DNA of 7,739 nt, taken from positions 1 through 7,739 of the forward strand of contig JAUXGY010000077.1 of assembly GCA_030621805.1 (NCBI GenBank), read 5' to 3'. This DNA comes from Kiritimatiellales bacterium (lineage in GTDB: Bacteria; Verrucomicrobiota; Kiritimatiellia; Kiritimatiellales; Pontiellaceae). A program made the position numbers and the translations under genes. The notes under the pieces are model-generated. The model made no database searches. It worked only from the letters and a program-made list of their open reading frames with translations, and was not told the DNA's origin. This document shows, one piece after another, positions 1 to 5,844 of the stretch; within the stretch, counting starts at the first letter, position 1; every line of letters begins with the position of its first letter.

Positions 1-240
1 ATTGGCGATGAGTCCGGCTTCGAAGGGTTGCACATGGAACCCGGCCCGGTTCCTAGATTCGAATGTACCTGCAGTCGTGAAAAAATGGCAGCCGTTGTAC
101 GAAGTCTTCCGATCCCTGATCGGATGGAGATGGTGAAGAAAAATGAACCCGTCGGTATCCAGTGCCAGTTCTGCAACGAACGCTACAAGCTGAGCATCGA
201 AGAGTGCATCGTGGCTTGGAATACAAAAGTTGATGCATGA
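1..240 (+). CDS. hslO: Hsp33 redox-regulated chaperone, C-terminal fragment (5' end outside window)
   Basis: The reading frame is open from base 1, so the start lies upstream; the Met codon at 28 is internal. The visible 79 residues match the zinc-binding redox switch of Hsp33. The segment FECTCSRE (Cys at visible residues 22 and 24) is followed 30 residues later by QCQFCNERY (Cys 55 and 58), giving the family's C-x-C then C-x-x-C pattern. In known Hsp33 these four cysteines bind zinc when reduced. Under oxidative stress they form disulfides, switching on a cytoplasmic holdase that binds unfolding proteins. The fragment ends a short distance after the last cysteine pair, as usual for the family. 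An additional Cys at visible residue 69 is not part of the motif. The stop codon overlaps the sfsA start (ATGA), so the two are probably co-translated. The N-terminal substrate-binding domain cannot be seen. The identification is firm from the motif. Confidence 0.9.
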   Translation: MGDESGFEGLHMEPGPVPRFECTCSREKMAAVVRSLPIPDRMEMVKKNEPVGIQCQFCNERYKLSIEECIVAWNTKVDA

Positions 241-950
241 ACTTTGATGAGCCATTGATTCCCGGCACGTTGATTAGACGCTACAAGCGCTTCCTCGCAG
301 ATGTCGAGTTGTCCGATGGAACGGTGATTACCGTACACTGCCCCAACACCGGACGGATGACGACGTGTGCGGAACCGGGTTGGCAGGTAGCGCTTTCCGA
401 CAGTCACAACCCTAAGCGCAAGTATCGCTTTACATGGGAGCTGGTACACAACGGATCCTGCTGGATCTGCGTCAACACCGGACGTGCAAACGAGCTGGCC
501 GCCGAGGCGGTAGCGAATGGAACCATTCCTGAACTTTCCGGTTATGCCGAGGTGCTACGCGAGCAAACCTTTGGCAATAGCCGCTTTGACCTGTTATTGA
601 AAACGGGCAACGACCTTTGCTATGTCGAAGTGAAGAACGTGACGTTGCTGGCCGAGGATGGGTGCTATGCGTTCCCCGATGCTGTCACCGTGCGCGGGCG
701 CAAGCATCTCAATGAATTGGTGGAGGTCGTGAAGGCCGGACACCGCGCGGCAATGCTCTACGTGATCCCGCGTTCGGATGGAACCGCCTTCCGCATCGCC
801 CACGAGGTTGATCCTGACTATTTTCAGGCCTTGAAAACCGCCATGGCCGCCGGGGTTGAGGTGCATGTTTGGCACGCGGAGGTTTCTTCTGCAGGAATGC
901 AGTTGCTTCAGTCGGTTGCGATGGAAAATCTAACGAGTACAGTTCTCTAA
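237..950 (+). CDS. sfsA: SfsA family protein (sugar fermentation stimulation protein homologue)
   Basis: Complete 237-residue protein, the usual SfsA length. The N-terminal part (about residues 1-80) carries the family signature HCPNTGRM at 34-41 within a region expected to form an OB-like fold. The C-terminal part resembles a PD-(D/E)XK nuclease-like core: RFD at 116-118, then YVEVKNVTL at 129-137 with Glu131 and Lys133, then FPDAVTVRGRKHL at 146-158. In E. coli the protein was named from a maltose-metabolism phenotype and reported to bind DNA. Its biochemical role is not settled, so a nuclease function should not be assumed. The ATG start overlaps the hslO stop (ATGA). No clear Shine-Dalgarno precedes it, which fits translational coupling. 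No obvious terminator follows the stop, so transcription may continue toward fusA. The family assignment is secure; function is only known at family level. Confidence 0.93.
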   Translation: MNFDEPLIPGTLIRRYKRFLADVELSDGTVITVHCPNTGRMTTCAEPGWQVALSDSHNPKRKYRFTWELVHNGSCWICVNTGRANELAAEAVANGTIPELSGYAEVLREQTFGNSRFDLLLKTGNDLCYVEVKNVTLLAEDGCYAFPDAVTVRGRKHLNELVEVVKAGHRAAMLYVIPRSDGTAFRIAHEVDPDYFQALKTAMAAGVEVHVWHAEVSSAGMQLLQSVAMENLTSTVL

Positions 951-973
951 GAAAAGCATGAATTCATGAGGGA

Positions 974-1054
974 ATGGTTTCTATAAAAATTAACGAATTA
1001 TACCTTGAAGATGGAAGGGTCAATCGGCATATTGTCGCGCCTTTAGAAGGTTAA
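974..1054 (+). CDS. possible 26-residue small ORF (marginal)
   Basis: A 26-codon ORF begins ATGGTT at 974 and ends TAA at 1052-1054, inside the 178-base gap between sfsA and fusA. A GAGGG run sits only a base or two before the ATG, which is too close for a normal ribosome binding site. The peptide has a plausible amphipathic start (MVSIKINELYLEDGRV) but I recognise no family. It could be a leader peptide, a decayed gene end or chance. It overlaps a possible promoter for fusA at 1005-1033, which argues against both being real. Kept only because the gap is otherwise empty. Confidence 0.12.
   Translation: MVSIKINELYLEDGRVNRHIVAPLEG
1005..1033 (+). promoter_or_regulatory. possible weak sigma70-type promoter for fusA
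   Basis: TTGAAG at 1005-1010 (4 of 6 to TTGACA) is separated by 17 bases from CATATT at 1028-1033 (4 of 6 to TATAAT). Transcription from it would start near 1040 and leave a leader of about 90 bases before fusA. The spacing is ideal but both boxes are weak, and chance matches of this quality are common. The alternative is readthrough from hslO-sfsA, since no terminator is visible after sfsA. Confidence 0.22.
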
Positions 1055-1094
1055 GGTAGATTTGAGTTTACGAAGAAAGACTCCGCGAAACGAA

Positions 1095-1107
1095 GCCACG
1101 AAGTGGC
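1095..1107 (+). promoter_or_regulatory. small hairpin in fusA leader
   Basis: GCCAC at 1095-1099 and GTGGC at 1103-1107 form a perfect 5-bp stem with a GAA loop, ending 21 bases before the fusA ATG. It lies just upstream of the fusA Shine-Dalgarno (TGAGGAAG, 1117-1124) and does not cover it. There is no following T-run, so it is not an intrinsic terminator. It may stabilise the mRNA 5' region or be incidental. Confidence 0.25.
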
Positions 1108-1128
1108 AATAATTAATGAGGAAGACCC

Positions 1129-3213
1129 ATGGCTAGAGAAGTCCCTTTGAAGAATGTCCGTAATATCGGAATCATGGCGCATATTGACGCCGGTAAAACC
1201 ACCGTTTCTGAGCGCATCCTGTACTACACGGGCCGCTCGCACAAAATCGGCGAAGTCCATGACGGCGCTGCCACCATGGACTGGATGGAACAGGAACAGG
1301 AACGCGGCATCACTATTACCTCCGCCGCAACGACCTGCATGTGGAAAGACCACATGATCTCGATCATCGACACCCCCGGCCACGTGGATTTCACGATGGA
1401 AGTGGAGCGCGCGTTGCGCGTTCTCGACGGAGCCATTGCGCTCTACTGCGCGGTCGGCGGCGTACAGCCCCAGTCCGAAACCGTTTGGCACCAGTCCGAG
1501 CGCTATGAGGTTCCGAAAGTCGCTTTTGTCAACAAGATGGACCGCATCGGCGCCGACTACTTCGGTGTGGTTGAAGGCATCCAAAACATGCTCGGTGCAA
1601 ACGCCGTTCCGGTTGTTATTCCGATCGGCGCTTCCGACGACTTCATTGGTGTGATCGACCTGATTACCATGAAAGCCCTGATCTTCAAGGAAGAGTCCCA
1701 AGGATCTGAGTGGGATGAAACCGAAATTCCGGCCGACCTGCTGGATGAAGCCAAGGAATGGCGCAATAACCTCGTTGAAAAATGTGCTGAGCAAGATGAA
1801 GAAATGCTCGAAAAATATTTTGAGGAAGGCGATCTGACCGAAGATGAGATCTGGAAGATCCTACGTATGGCCACCTGCTCCCGTGCCGTGGTTCCGGTCT
1901 TCTGCGGATCGGCCTTTAAGAACAAAGGGGTTCAGCAGGTTCTCGACGGCGTCATCAAGATCCTCCCCGCACCGAACGAAATCCCGCCGATCATCTGCAC
2001 CAAGGATCCGGAAAATCAGCGGAAGGTCGACGACAACGAAGTTCTCTCTGCGCTGGCATTCAAGATTATGTCCGACAAGCATATGGGTAAACTGACCTAT
2101 CTGCGCCTCTACTCTGGAACCCTCAAGGCGGGTGAAACCATTTGGAACTCTTCCCAGCAGAAAAAACAGCGCATTGGTCGCCTGCTCCGAATGCATGCGA
2201 ACCGCCAAGAAGCCATTGAAGCGGCTGTGGCGGGTGATATTGTGGCAGTGGCGGGCCTTGCTGAAACTAAAACGGGCGATACGATCTGCCATAGGGACGA
2301 CGAAATATTTCTGGAATCCATGGACTTCCCTGCACCCGTCATCAGCATTTCGATTAAGCCAGAGTCCAATGCCGATAACGAAAAGCTCGGCGAGGCTCTG
2401 CACCGCTTGGCCGACGAAGATCCCACTTTCACCGTGGCCTTTGATCACGAAACATCCGAGACTATTATCTCGGGTATGGGCGAGCTCCACCTCGAAATTA
2501 TCGTCGACCGCCTCCGCCGCGAATTCAGTGTGGTAGCTGAAGTCGGCCGTCCGGAGGTGGCCTACCGCGAAACCGCAACCAGCCCGGCCAATGGCTCCTA
2601 CAAGCACTCCAAGCAGTCCGGTGGACGTGGTCAGTATGGCCATGTCGTCATGGGAGTCGAACCCGGCCAGCCCGGTGACGGCTTCGAGTTCGTCAACGAG
2701 GTTACCGGTGGACGCATTCCGCAGGAATATATTCCTTCTGTTGAGAAAGGCGTTATCCAGGCTCTGGAAGCCGGTCCGTTCGCGGGCTATCCCGTGGTGG
2801 ACATGAAGGTCACCCTGACTGACGGTTCCTACCACGATGTCGACTCCTCAGACTTCGCCTTCCAGATTGCAGGTCGTCAGGCCTTCAAGCAACTCTTCAT
2901 GCAGGGTAACCCGCAGTTGCTTGAGCCGGTTATGTCCCTCGAAATCACCACTCCCGATGAATTTATGGGTGCGGTAAACGGTACGGTCTGCCAACGTCGC
3001 GGACGCATCGACTCCATGGACGAGCGTGGCGGTATGAAAATCGTCAAGGGCTACGTCCCGCTGAGCGAAATGTTTGGCTACTCCAATACGATCCGCTCCC
3101 TCACTCAGGGCCGCGCATCGTTCTCGATGACCTTCGAACACTACGAGGCCGTTCCGTTCTCGATTGCCGAAGAGGTGATCAACAAGCGCCGAGAAGAGGG
3201 CAAGATCAGATAG
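1129..3213 (+). CDS. fusA: translation elongation factor G
   Basis: A complete 694-residue EF-G, the usual length. This cytoplasmic GTPase drives tRNA-mRNA translocation on the ribosome and works with RRF in recycling. GTPase motifs are intact: P-loop AHIDAGKT 17-24, switch I RGITI 59-63, DTPGH 81-85, NKMD 135-138, GSAF 260-263. The G' insert lies at about 160-255. Domain II is about 295-400. Domain III (LADEDPTF 427-434, SGMGELHLEI 448-457), domain IV (GGRGQYGHV 498-506, SYHDVDSSDFAF 567-578) and domain V (to PLSEMFGYSNTIRSL 644-658 and beyond) follow in order. The sequence reads as a canonical bacterial EF-G rather than a tetracycline-resistance or LepA relative. The ATG has a good Shine-Dalgarno, GAGGA at 1118-1122. 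No rpsL, rpsG or tuf flanks it: the upstream gene is sfsA and the downstream gene is convergent. It is therefore outside a classical str operon, and whether it is the only EF-G cannot be judged here. Confidence 0.97.
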   Translation: MAREVPLKNVRNIGIMAHIDAGKTTVSERILYYTGRSHKIGEVHDGAATMDWMEQEQERGITITSAATTCMWKDHMISIIDTPGHVDFTMEVERALRVLDGAIALYCAVGGVQPQSETVWHQSERYEVPKVAFVNKMDRIGADYFGVVEGIQNMLGANAVPVVIPIGASDDFIGVIDLITMKALIFKEESQGSEWDETEIPADLLDEAKEWRNNLVEKCAEQDEEMLEKYFEEGDLTEDEIWKILRMATCSRAVVPVFCGSAFKNKGVQQVLDGVIKILPAPNEIPPIICTKDPENQRKVDDNEVLSALAFKIMSDKHMGKLTYLRLYSGTLKAGETIWNSSQQKKQRIGRLLRMHANRQEAIEAAVAGDIVAVAGLAETKTGDTICHRDDEIFLESMDFPAPVISISIKPESNADNEKLGEALHRLADEDPTFTVAFDHETSETIISGMGELHLEIIVDRLRREFSVVAEVGRPEVAYRETATSPANGSYKHSKQSGGRGQYGHVVMGVEPGQPGDGFEFVNEVTGGRIPQEYIPSVEKGVIQALEAGPFAGYPVVDMKVTLTDGSYHDVDSSDFAFQIAGRQAFKQLFMQGNPQLLEPVMSLEITTPDEFMGAVNGTVCQRRGRIDSMDERGGMKIVKGYVPLSEMFGYSNTIRSLTQGRASFSMTFEHYEAVPFSIAEEVINKRREEGKIR

Positions 3214-3230
3214 ATTCTGCCATCTCGGTA

Positions 3231-3268
3231 AACAAAAAGGCCATCCCGAACGGGATGGCCTTTTTGTT
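3231..3268. terminator. bidirectional intrinsic terminator between fusA and the thioredoxin gene
   Basis: An 18-bp perfect stem pairs 3231-3248 with 3251-3268 around an AA centre. The GC-rich part is GGCCATCCCG/CGGGATGGCC, flanked by A5 on the left and T5 on the right. On the + strand this ends fusA 17 bases after its stop. On the - strand the same structure, with TTTTTGTTT following the stem, can end the convergent thioredoxin gene. Outer arms CTCGGT (3224-3229) and ACCGAG (3276-3281) are also complementary and could extend the structure across an interior loop. Confidence 0.93.
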
Positions 3269-3285
3269 GTTTCTGACCGAGTCGA

Positions 3286-3735
3286 CTATTTTGTCTTTGC
3301 TTCGGCGATTACTTTCTTGATGTAGGTAACATAGGCTTCGGGACCACCGTCCTGATATCCGGTCTTGTCTATCAGTTTGCCCTCCGGGTTGAGGATAAAG
3401 ACGGTCGGGAATCCGCCCACATTAAATTTCTTGGCCAGCTCTTTGTTTTGCTTTTGGAGCTTTTCGCTCTGCTTGGACTTATCGCGCGGGAAGTCGGCGA
3501 GAACGAGCACTAGGTTTTCTTTAGCATAGTTTTTAAAGGCATTTTTTGAGAAAACTTCCTTATCGAGCTTAACGCACCATCCGCACCAGTCGGATCCGCT
3601 AAAATCAATGAGGATGTATTTTCCCTCGGCCTTGGCTTTGGCCGAGGCCTTTGCAAAGTCTGTTTCCCATCCTTCCGAGGCATATGCCCCCGCTCCAATA
3701 GCTACCGCTGCCAAAATCATCAGCCATTTTTTCAT
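3286..3735 (-). CDS. exported thioredoxin-like protein (thioredoxin_7 type, CGWC)
   Basis: A 149-residue protein with a Sec signal peptide: MKKW, a hydrophobic run to about residue 17, and a likely cleavage after AYA at 17-19. A thioredoxin fold follows. It begins with the segment ILIDFSGSDWCGWCVKL; the redox pair CGWC is at 51-54, and GGFPT at 107-111 provides the cis-proline (Pro110) facing the active site. It should act outside the cytoplasm as a thiol-disulfide reductase or isomerase; the partner is not evident. The SGSDWCGWC form is of the type often annotated as 'thioredoxin family protein' or DUF255/thioredoxin_7-like. A lysine-rich helix lies at about 84-103 between the active site and the cis-Pro. 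The ATG is preceded by a near-perfect Shine-Dalgarno (AAAGGAGG at 3741-3748 on this strand). The gene is convergent with fusA and is separated from fba by a terminator, so it needs its own promoter in 3736-3829; I could not pick one confidently. Confidence 0.88.
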   Translation of the reverse strand: MKKWLMILAAVAIGAGAYASEGWETDFAKASAKAKAEGKYILIDFSGSDWCGWCVKLDKEVFSKNAFKNYAKENLVLVLADFPRDKSKQSEKLQKQNKELAKKFNVGGFPTVFILNPEGKLIDKTGYQDGGPEAYVTYIKKVIAEAKTK

Positions 3736-3828
3736 GTTATCCTCCTTTAGGATTAAGTTAACCCGCGTTAAACGGAATGCAATATGTTGTTTGGGACAAA
3801 GCTTTTTACTATTCGTTCATTGTGGACA

Positions 3829-3856
3829 TAAAAAAACCGCCGGGAAGGGCGGCTTT
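3829..3856 (-). terminator. intrinsic terminator of fba
   Basis: Reading the - strand, CCGCC (3852-3848) pairs with GGCGG (3841-3837) around a 6-base loop, extended by one G-U and A-T pairs. A run of seven T follows (3836-3830). It lies about 20 bases after the fba stop and separates fba from the thioredoxin gene. The stem is short but GC-rich, and the T-run is strong. Confidence 0.82.
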
Positions 3857-3876
3857 ATCGCTTCAGCTAGCGAAGG

Positions 3877-4950
3877 TTAGTTGACGTCAATGGCGTTGAG
3901 ATCGCCGAAGGCTTGCTTGATGCGCTCAACGAGACCTTCCTGCCCCTTGCGCAACCAAACACGCGGATCATAGAATTTCTTATTGGGTTTGTCGGCTCCG
4001 TCGGGATTCCCAAGTTGACCTTGAAGGTAGCCTTCGTTCACCTTGTAGAAGTTCAGGATACCTTCCCAGGTAGCCCACTGCGTGTCGGTGTCGATATTCA
4101 TTTTGATAACACCGTAGCCGATGGATTCTTTGATTTCCTCGGGGGAGGAGCCGGATCCACCATGGAACACGAAGTTCAGCGGCTGGGCATCGGCGGTGCC
4201 GAATTTTTCGGCCACGTACGCTTGTGAGTCGCGCAGGATGGTGGGGGTCAACTTGACGTTGCCCGGCTTGTATACGCCGTGCACGTTGCCGAAGGATGCG
4301 GCCACCGTGAAGTTCGGGCTGATGGCGTTAAGCTTTTCGTAGGCATAGGCCACGTCTTCGGGCTGGGTGTAGAGCTTGGACTCGTCCATGTCGGAGTTGT
4401 CGACGCCGTCCTCTTCACCACCGGTGCACCCGAGCTCGATTTCCAGCGTCATGCCGATCTTACTCATGCGCTCAAGATACTGGGCGGAGATTTCGATGTT
4501 TTCTTCGAGGGGCTCTTCGGAGAGGTCGAGCATGTGGGAGCTGAACAGCGGGCGACCCTTGCTTTCGAACCACTTTTCGCCTTCGTCGAGCAGACCGTCG
4601 ATCCACGGAAGTAGCTTCTTGGCGGCGTGGTCGGTGTGGAGGATGACCGGAACCCCGTAGGCTTCAGCCATCATGTGGACGTGCTGAGCGCCGGAGATCG
4701 CACCGAGAACGGCACCGTTTTCTTTGAGGCCTTTACCCGCGGTGAAGGCTGCTCCACCGTTGGAGAATTGGATGATGACGGGGGAGTTTACTGCTGCGGC
4801 CGCTTCGAGAACACCGTTGATGGAGTCGGTTCCTACTACGTTTACTGCGGGCAACGCGAATTTGTTTTCCTTGGCAATCTGGAAAACTTTGGCGACGTCG
4901 GCGCCATGGAGAACGCCGGGTTTTACGGCATCGAGAATTTTAGTCGACAT
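3877..4950 (-). CDS. fba: class II (type A) fructose-bisphosphate aldolase
   Basis: A complete 357-residue zinc aldolase, close to E. coli FbaA (359). It interconverts fructose 1,6-bisphosphate with dihydroxyacetone phosphate and glyceraldehyde 3-phosphate in cytoplasmic glycolysis and gluconeogenesis. The class II residues are all present. ILHTDHAAKK holds the catalytic Asp107 and zinc ligand His108. ELGCTGGEEDGVDN has Glu172, GNVHGVY has His224, and FHGGSGSS has His263. NIDTDTQWA (285-293) is the phosphate-binding segment. These sit two or fewer residues from the E. coli positions. The long GCTGGEEDGVDNS loop and the overall length mark the type A branch rather than the shorter GatY/KbaY type. 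The ATG has Shine-Dalgarno AAGAAGG at 4959-4965, 8 bases away. It has its own promoter (5022-5049) and terminator (3829-3856), so it can be expressed alone, though readthrough from the HPr gene remains possible. Confidence 0.96.
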   Translation of the reverse strand: MSTKILDAVKPGVLHGADVAKVFQIAKENKFALPAVNVVGTDSINGVLEAAAAVNSPVIIQFSNGGAAFTAGKGLKENGAVLGAISGAQHVHMMAEAYGVPVILHTDHAAKKLLPWIDGLLDEGEKWFESKGRPLFSSHMLDLSEEPLEENIEISAQYLERMSKIGMTLEIELGCTGGEEDGVDNSDMDESKLYTQPEDVAYAYEKLNAISPNFTVAASFGNVHGVYKPGNVKLTPTILRDSQAYVAEKFGTADAQPLNFVFHGGSGSSPEEIKESIGYGVIKMNIDTDTQWATWEGILNFYKVNEGYLQGQLGNPDGADKPNKKFYDPRVWLRKGQEGLVERIKQAFGDLNAIDVN

Positions 4951-4992
4951 GATATATACCTTCTTGGTTTAGGGTTTTCTATTTCGTTTTCA

Positions 4993-5007
4993 GCCAATGA
5001 CTTTGGC
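4993..5007. promoter_or_regulatory. inverted repeat in the fba leader, possible operator
   Basis: GCCAA at 4993-4997 and TTGGC at 5003-5007 form a perfect 5-base inverted repeat around TGACT. On the - strand it would fall about 8-22 bases downstream of the transcription start predicted from the fba promoter. An operator in that place could block early elongation. As an RNA it is a weak 5-bp hairpin. No named regulator consensus was recognised. Short repeats of this size arise by chance. Confidence 0.25.
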
Positions 5008-5021
5008 AAAAATTCGCGGGA

Positions 5022-5049
5022 ACTATATCAGGATTGTTCTGCGGGTCAA
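5022..5049 (-). promoter_or_regulatory. sigma70-type promoter of fba with extended -10
   Basis: On the - strand, TTGACC (5049-5044, 5 of 6 to TTGACA) is followed after 16 bases by TATAGT (5027-5022, 5 of 6 to TATAAT). The -10 is preceded by TGA, giving an extended -10 (TGnTATAGT). Transcription should start near 5015, leaving a leader of about 65 bases before the fba ATG. The promoter sits just after the HPr stop codon (5064-5066). It lets fba be driven separately from the upstream genes. Confidence 0.72.
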
Positions 5050-5063
5050 CCTCGGCTGGGGCT

Positions 5064-5339
5064 TTATTCCTGAGGGGGGAAATCGAAGAGGGTTTCGAAG
5101 AGTTCGACGAGTTTCTTCCCAAACACCTGCTCGTCGGGACCCGTCACCTGAAGGGTGACTTTTGCATTTTTTTCGAGCCCGAGCATGATGCATTCCAGCG
5201 CAGAGGTAAGGGTGCAGGTGCCGGATTCAGCCGTGACGAGGATCTCCCCATCATAGGCCATTCCTTCCTTAACCAGAATGGCAGAAGGCCGGCAATGGAT
5301 GCCGGCCTCGTTGCGAATTGTTGCTTTTGATTCAAACAT
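5064..5339 (-). CDS. ptsH: HPr-family phosphocarrier protein
   Basis: A 91-residue protein, close to the family's usual 85-90. GIHCRPSA at 13-20 is the active-site signature, with phosphorylatable His15, Arg17 and Pro18. In the PTS, enzyme I phosphorylates this His and HPr passes phosphate to the EIIA proteins. Ser46 in TLTSALECIMLGL (43-55) aligns with the regulatory serine that HPr kinase phosphorylates in many bacteria, so a regulatory role is possible. No EI, EII or HPr kinase gene is in the window, so transport and regulation cannot be told apart. The tail ends FDFPPQE. The ATG overlaps the upstream lipoprotein's TAA by one base (TAATG). The bases before it show no Shine-Dalgarno, so translation is probably coupled. 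The strong fba promoter follows directly. The gene symbol is given by family; a chromosomal paralogue with another role (NPr-like) is possible. Confidence 0.88.
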   Translation of the reverse strand: MFESKATIRNEAGIHCRPSAILVKEGMAYDGEILVTAESGTCTLTSALECIMLGLEKNAKVTLQVTGPDEQVFGKKLVELFETLFDFPPQE

Positions 5340-5794
5340 TATTCGGAGGCTTCGTTAGCCTCGGCGTCTTCAGTCGCGTCTGGGTTGACCTCGGCGTCTT
5401 CCTCTTCGAGTTCTTCCTTCTGCGCTTCGCGTTCATCGTCCACGCTACCCGCATGAGCTTTCTTGATCATCTCTTCATACACTACTTTATCATTGAGTGC
5501 ATAGATGTAGGGGCGGGCGATAATTCCAGAGGCCTCGCGGCTGGCATCGCATTTCTCAACGGCAACCTTAGCGGCTTCCTTCAGAGTTTCTTTTCCATAG
5601 TCATAGCCAAAGGCATAGTTCCCGCTGGGGTCGACCGCAATAATGAACACTTTGTTGTCCGGTTGTTCAAAATAGTCGAGCAACTTGGCTTGGGCATGAG
5701 GGGGGATTTTTGGAATGTACGCAACATCGCTAGCACAGCCCGCTAGTACAGCCACCAATACCGACGCAAATAAAAACCTTACAAATACCTTCAT
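5339..5794 (-). CDS. predicted lipoprotein with acidic C-terminal tail, function unknown
   Basis: A 151-residue protein starting at the ATG at 5794. A GTG at 5800 would add two residues, but the Shine-Dalgarno GGAGG (5804-5800) overlaps that GTG and sits 5 bases before the ATG, so the ATG is preferred. Residues 1-20 form a lipoprotein signal ending in the lipobox LAGC, with the lipidated Cys at 20. The next residues are Ala-Ser, without Asp at +2, which suggests outer-membrane sorting if E. coli rules apply. Residues 45-110 look like a small folded domain (NKVFIIAVDPSGNYAFGYDY, then a helix with KEAAKVAVEKCDA). The pattern loosely recalls small secreted domains of the DUF4189 kind, but I do not assign it. 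Residues 119-151 are low-complexity and acidic (17 Asp/Glu of 33). It lies 50 bases after lplA and overlaps the HPr start by one base. Confidence 0.8.
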   Translation of the reverse strand: MKVFVRFLFASVLVAVLAGCASDVAYIPKIPPHAQAKLLDYFEQPDNKVFIIAVDPSGNYAFGYDYGKETLKEAAKVAVEKCDASREASGIIARPYIYALNDKVVYEEMIKKAHAGSVDDEREAQKEELEEEDAEVNPDATEDAEANEASE

Positions 5795-5799
5795 ATACA

Positions 5800-5804
5800 C
5801 CTCC
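5800..5804 (-). promoter_or_regulatory. Shine-Dalgarno that sets the lipoprotein start
   Basis: On the - strand GGAGG runs from 5804 to 5800 and is followed by TGTAT and then ATG at 5794-5792. The earlier in-frame GTG (5800-5798) shares a base with this motif and so cannot be served by it. The short form of the protein is therefore preferred. Confidence 0.75.
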
Positions 5805-5844
5805 AGTTTTAATGTTCGAAGACACTTTAGGTTTTGCCGTCCTT

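Noticed and set aside
1051..1794. Long - strand open frame (247 codons) opposite fusA
   Set aside because: It lies antisense to the intact, highly conserved EF-G gene, shows no family features, and starts and ends without signals. It is a shadow of biased codon use.
1861..2835. 324-codon - strand open frame inside fusA
   Set aside because: The longest antisense frame here, but wholly opposite conserved EF-G domains and without recognisable protein motifs.
3757..3772. TTAAC-CCGC-GTTAA inverted repeat upstream of the thioredoxin gene
   Set aside because: A 5-base AT-rich repeat close to the ribosome site, with no associated promoter I could define; too weak to call an operator.
4979..4992. 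Possible catabolite-response element (cre) in the fba leader, TGAAAACGAAATAG on the - strand
   Set aside because: The first half matches the cre consensus, but the second half lacks the required T and CA positions. I treat it as chance.
4627..5073. 148-codon + strand open frame across the fba start
   Set aside because: Opposite the N-terminal half of the aldolase and its promoter; no domain, no ribosome site.
5339..5800. GTG start at 5800 for the lipoprotein
   Set aside because: The Shine-Dalgarno overlaps this codon, while the ATG at 5794 is 5 bases downstream of it. The shorter start also gives a normal lipoprotein signal.
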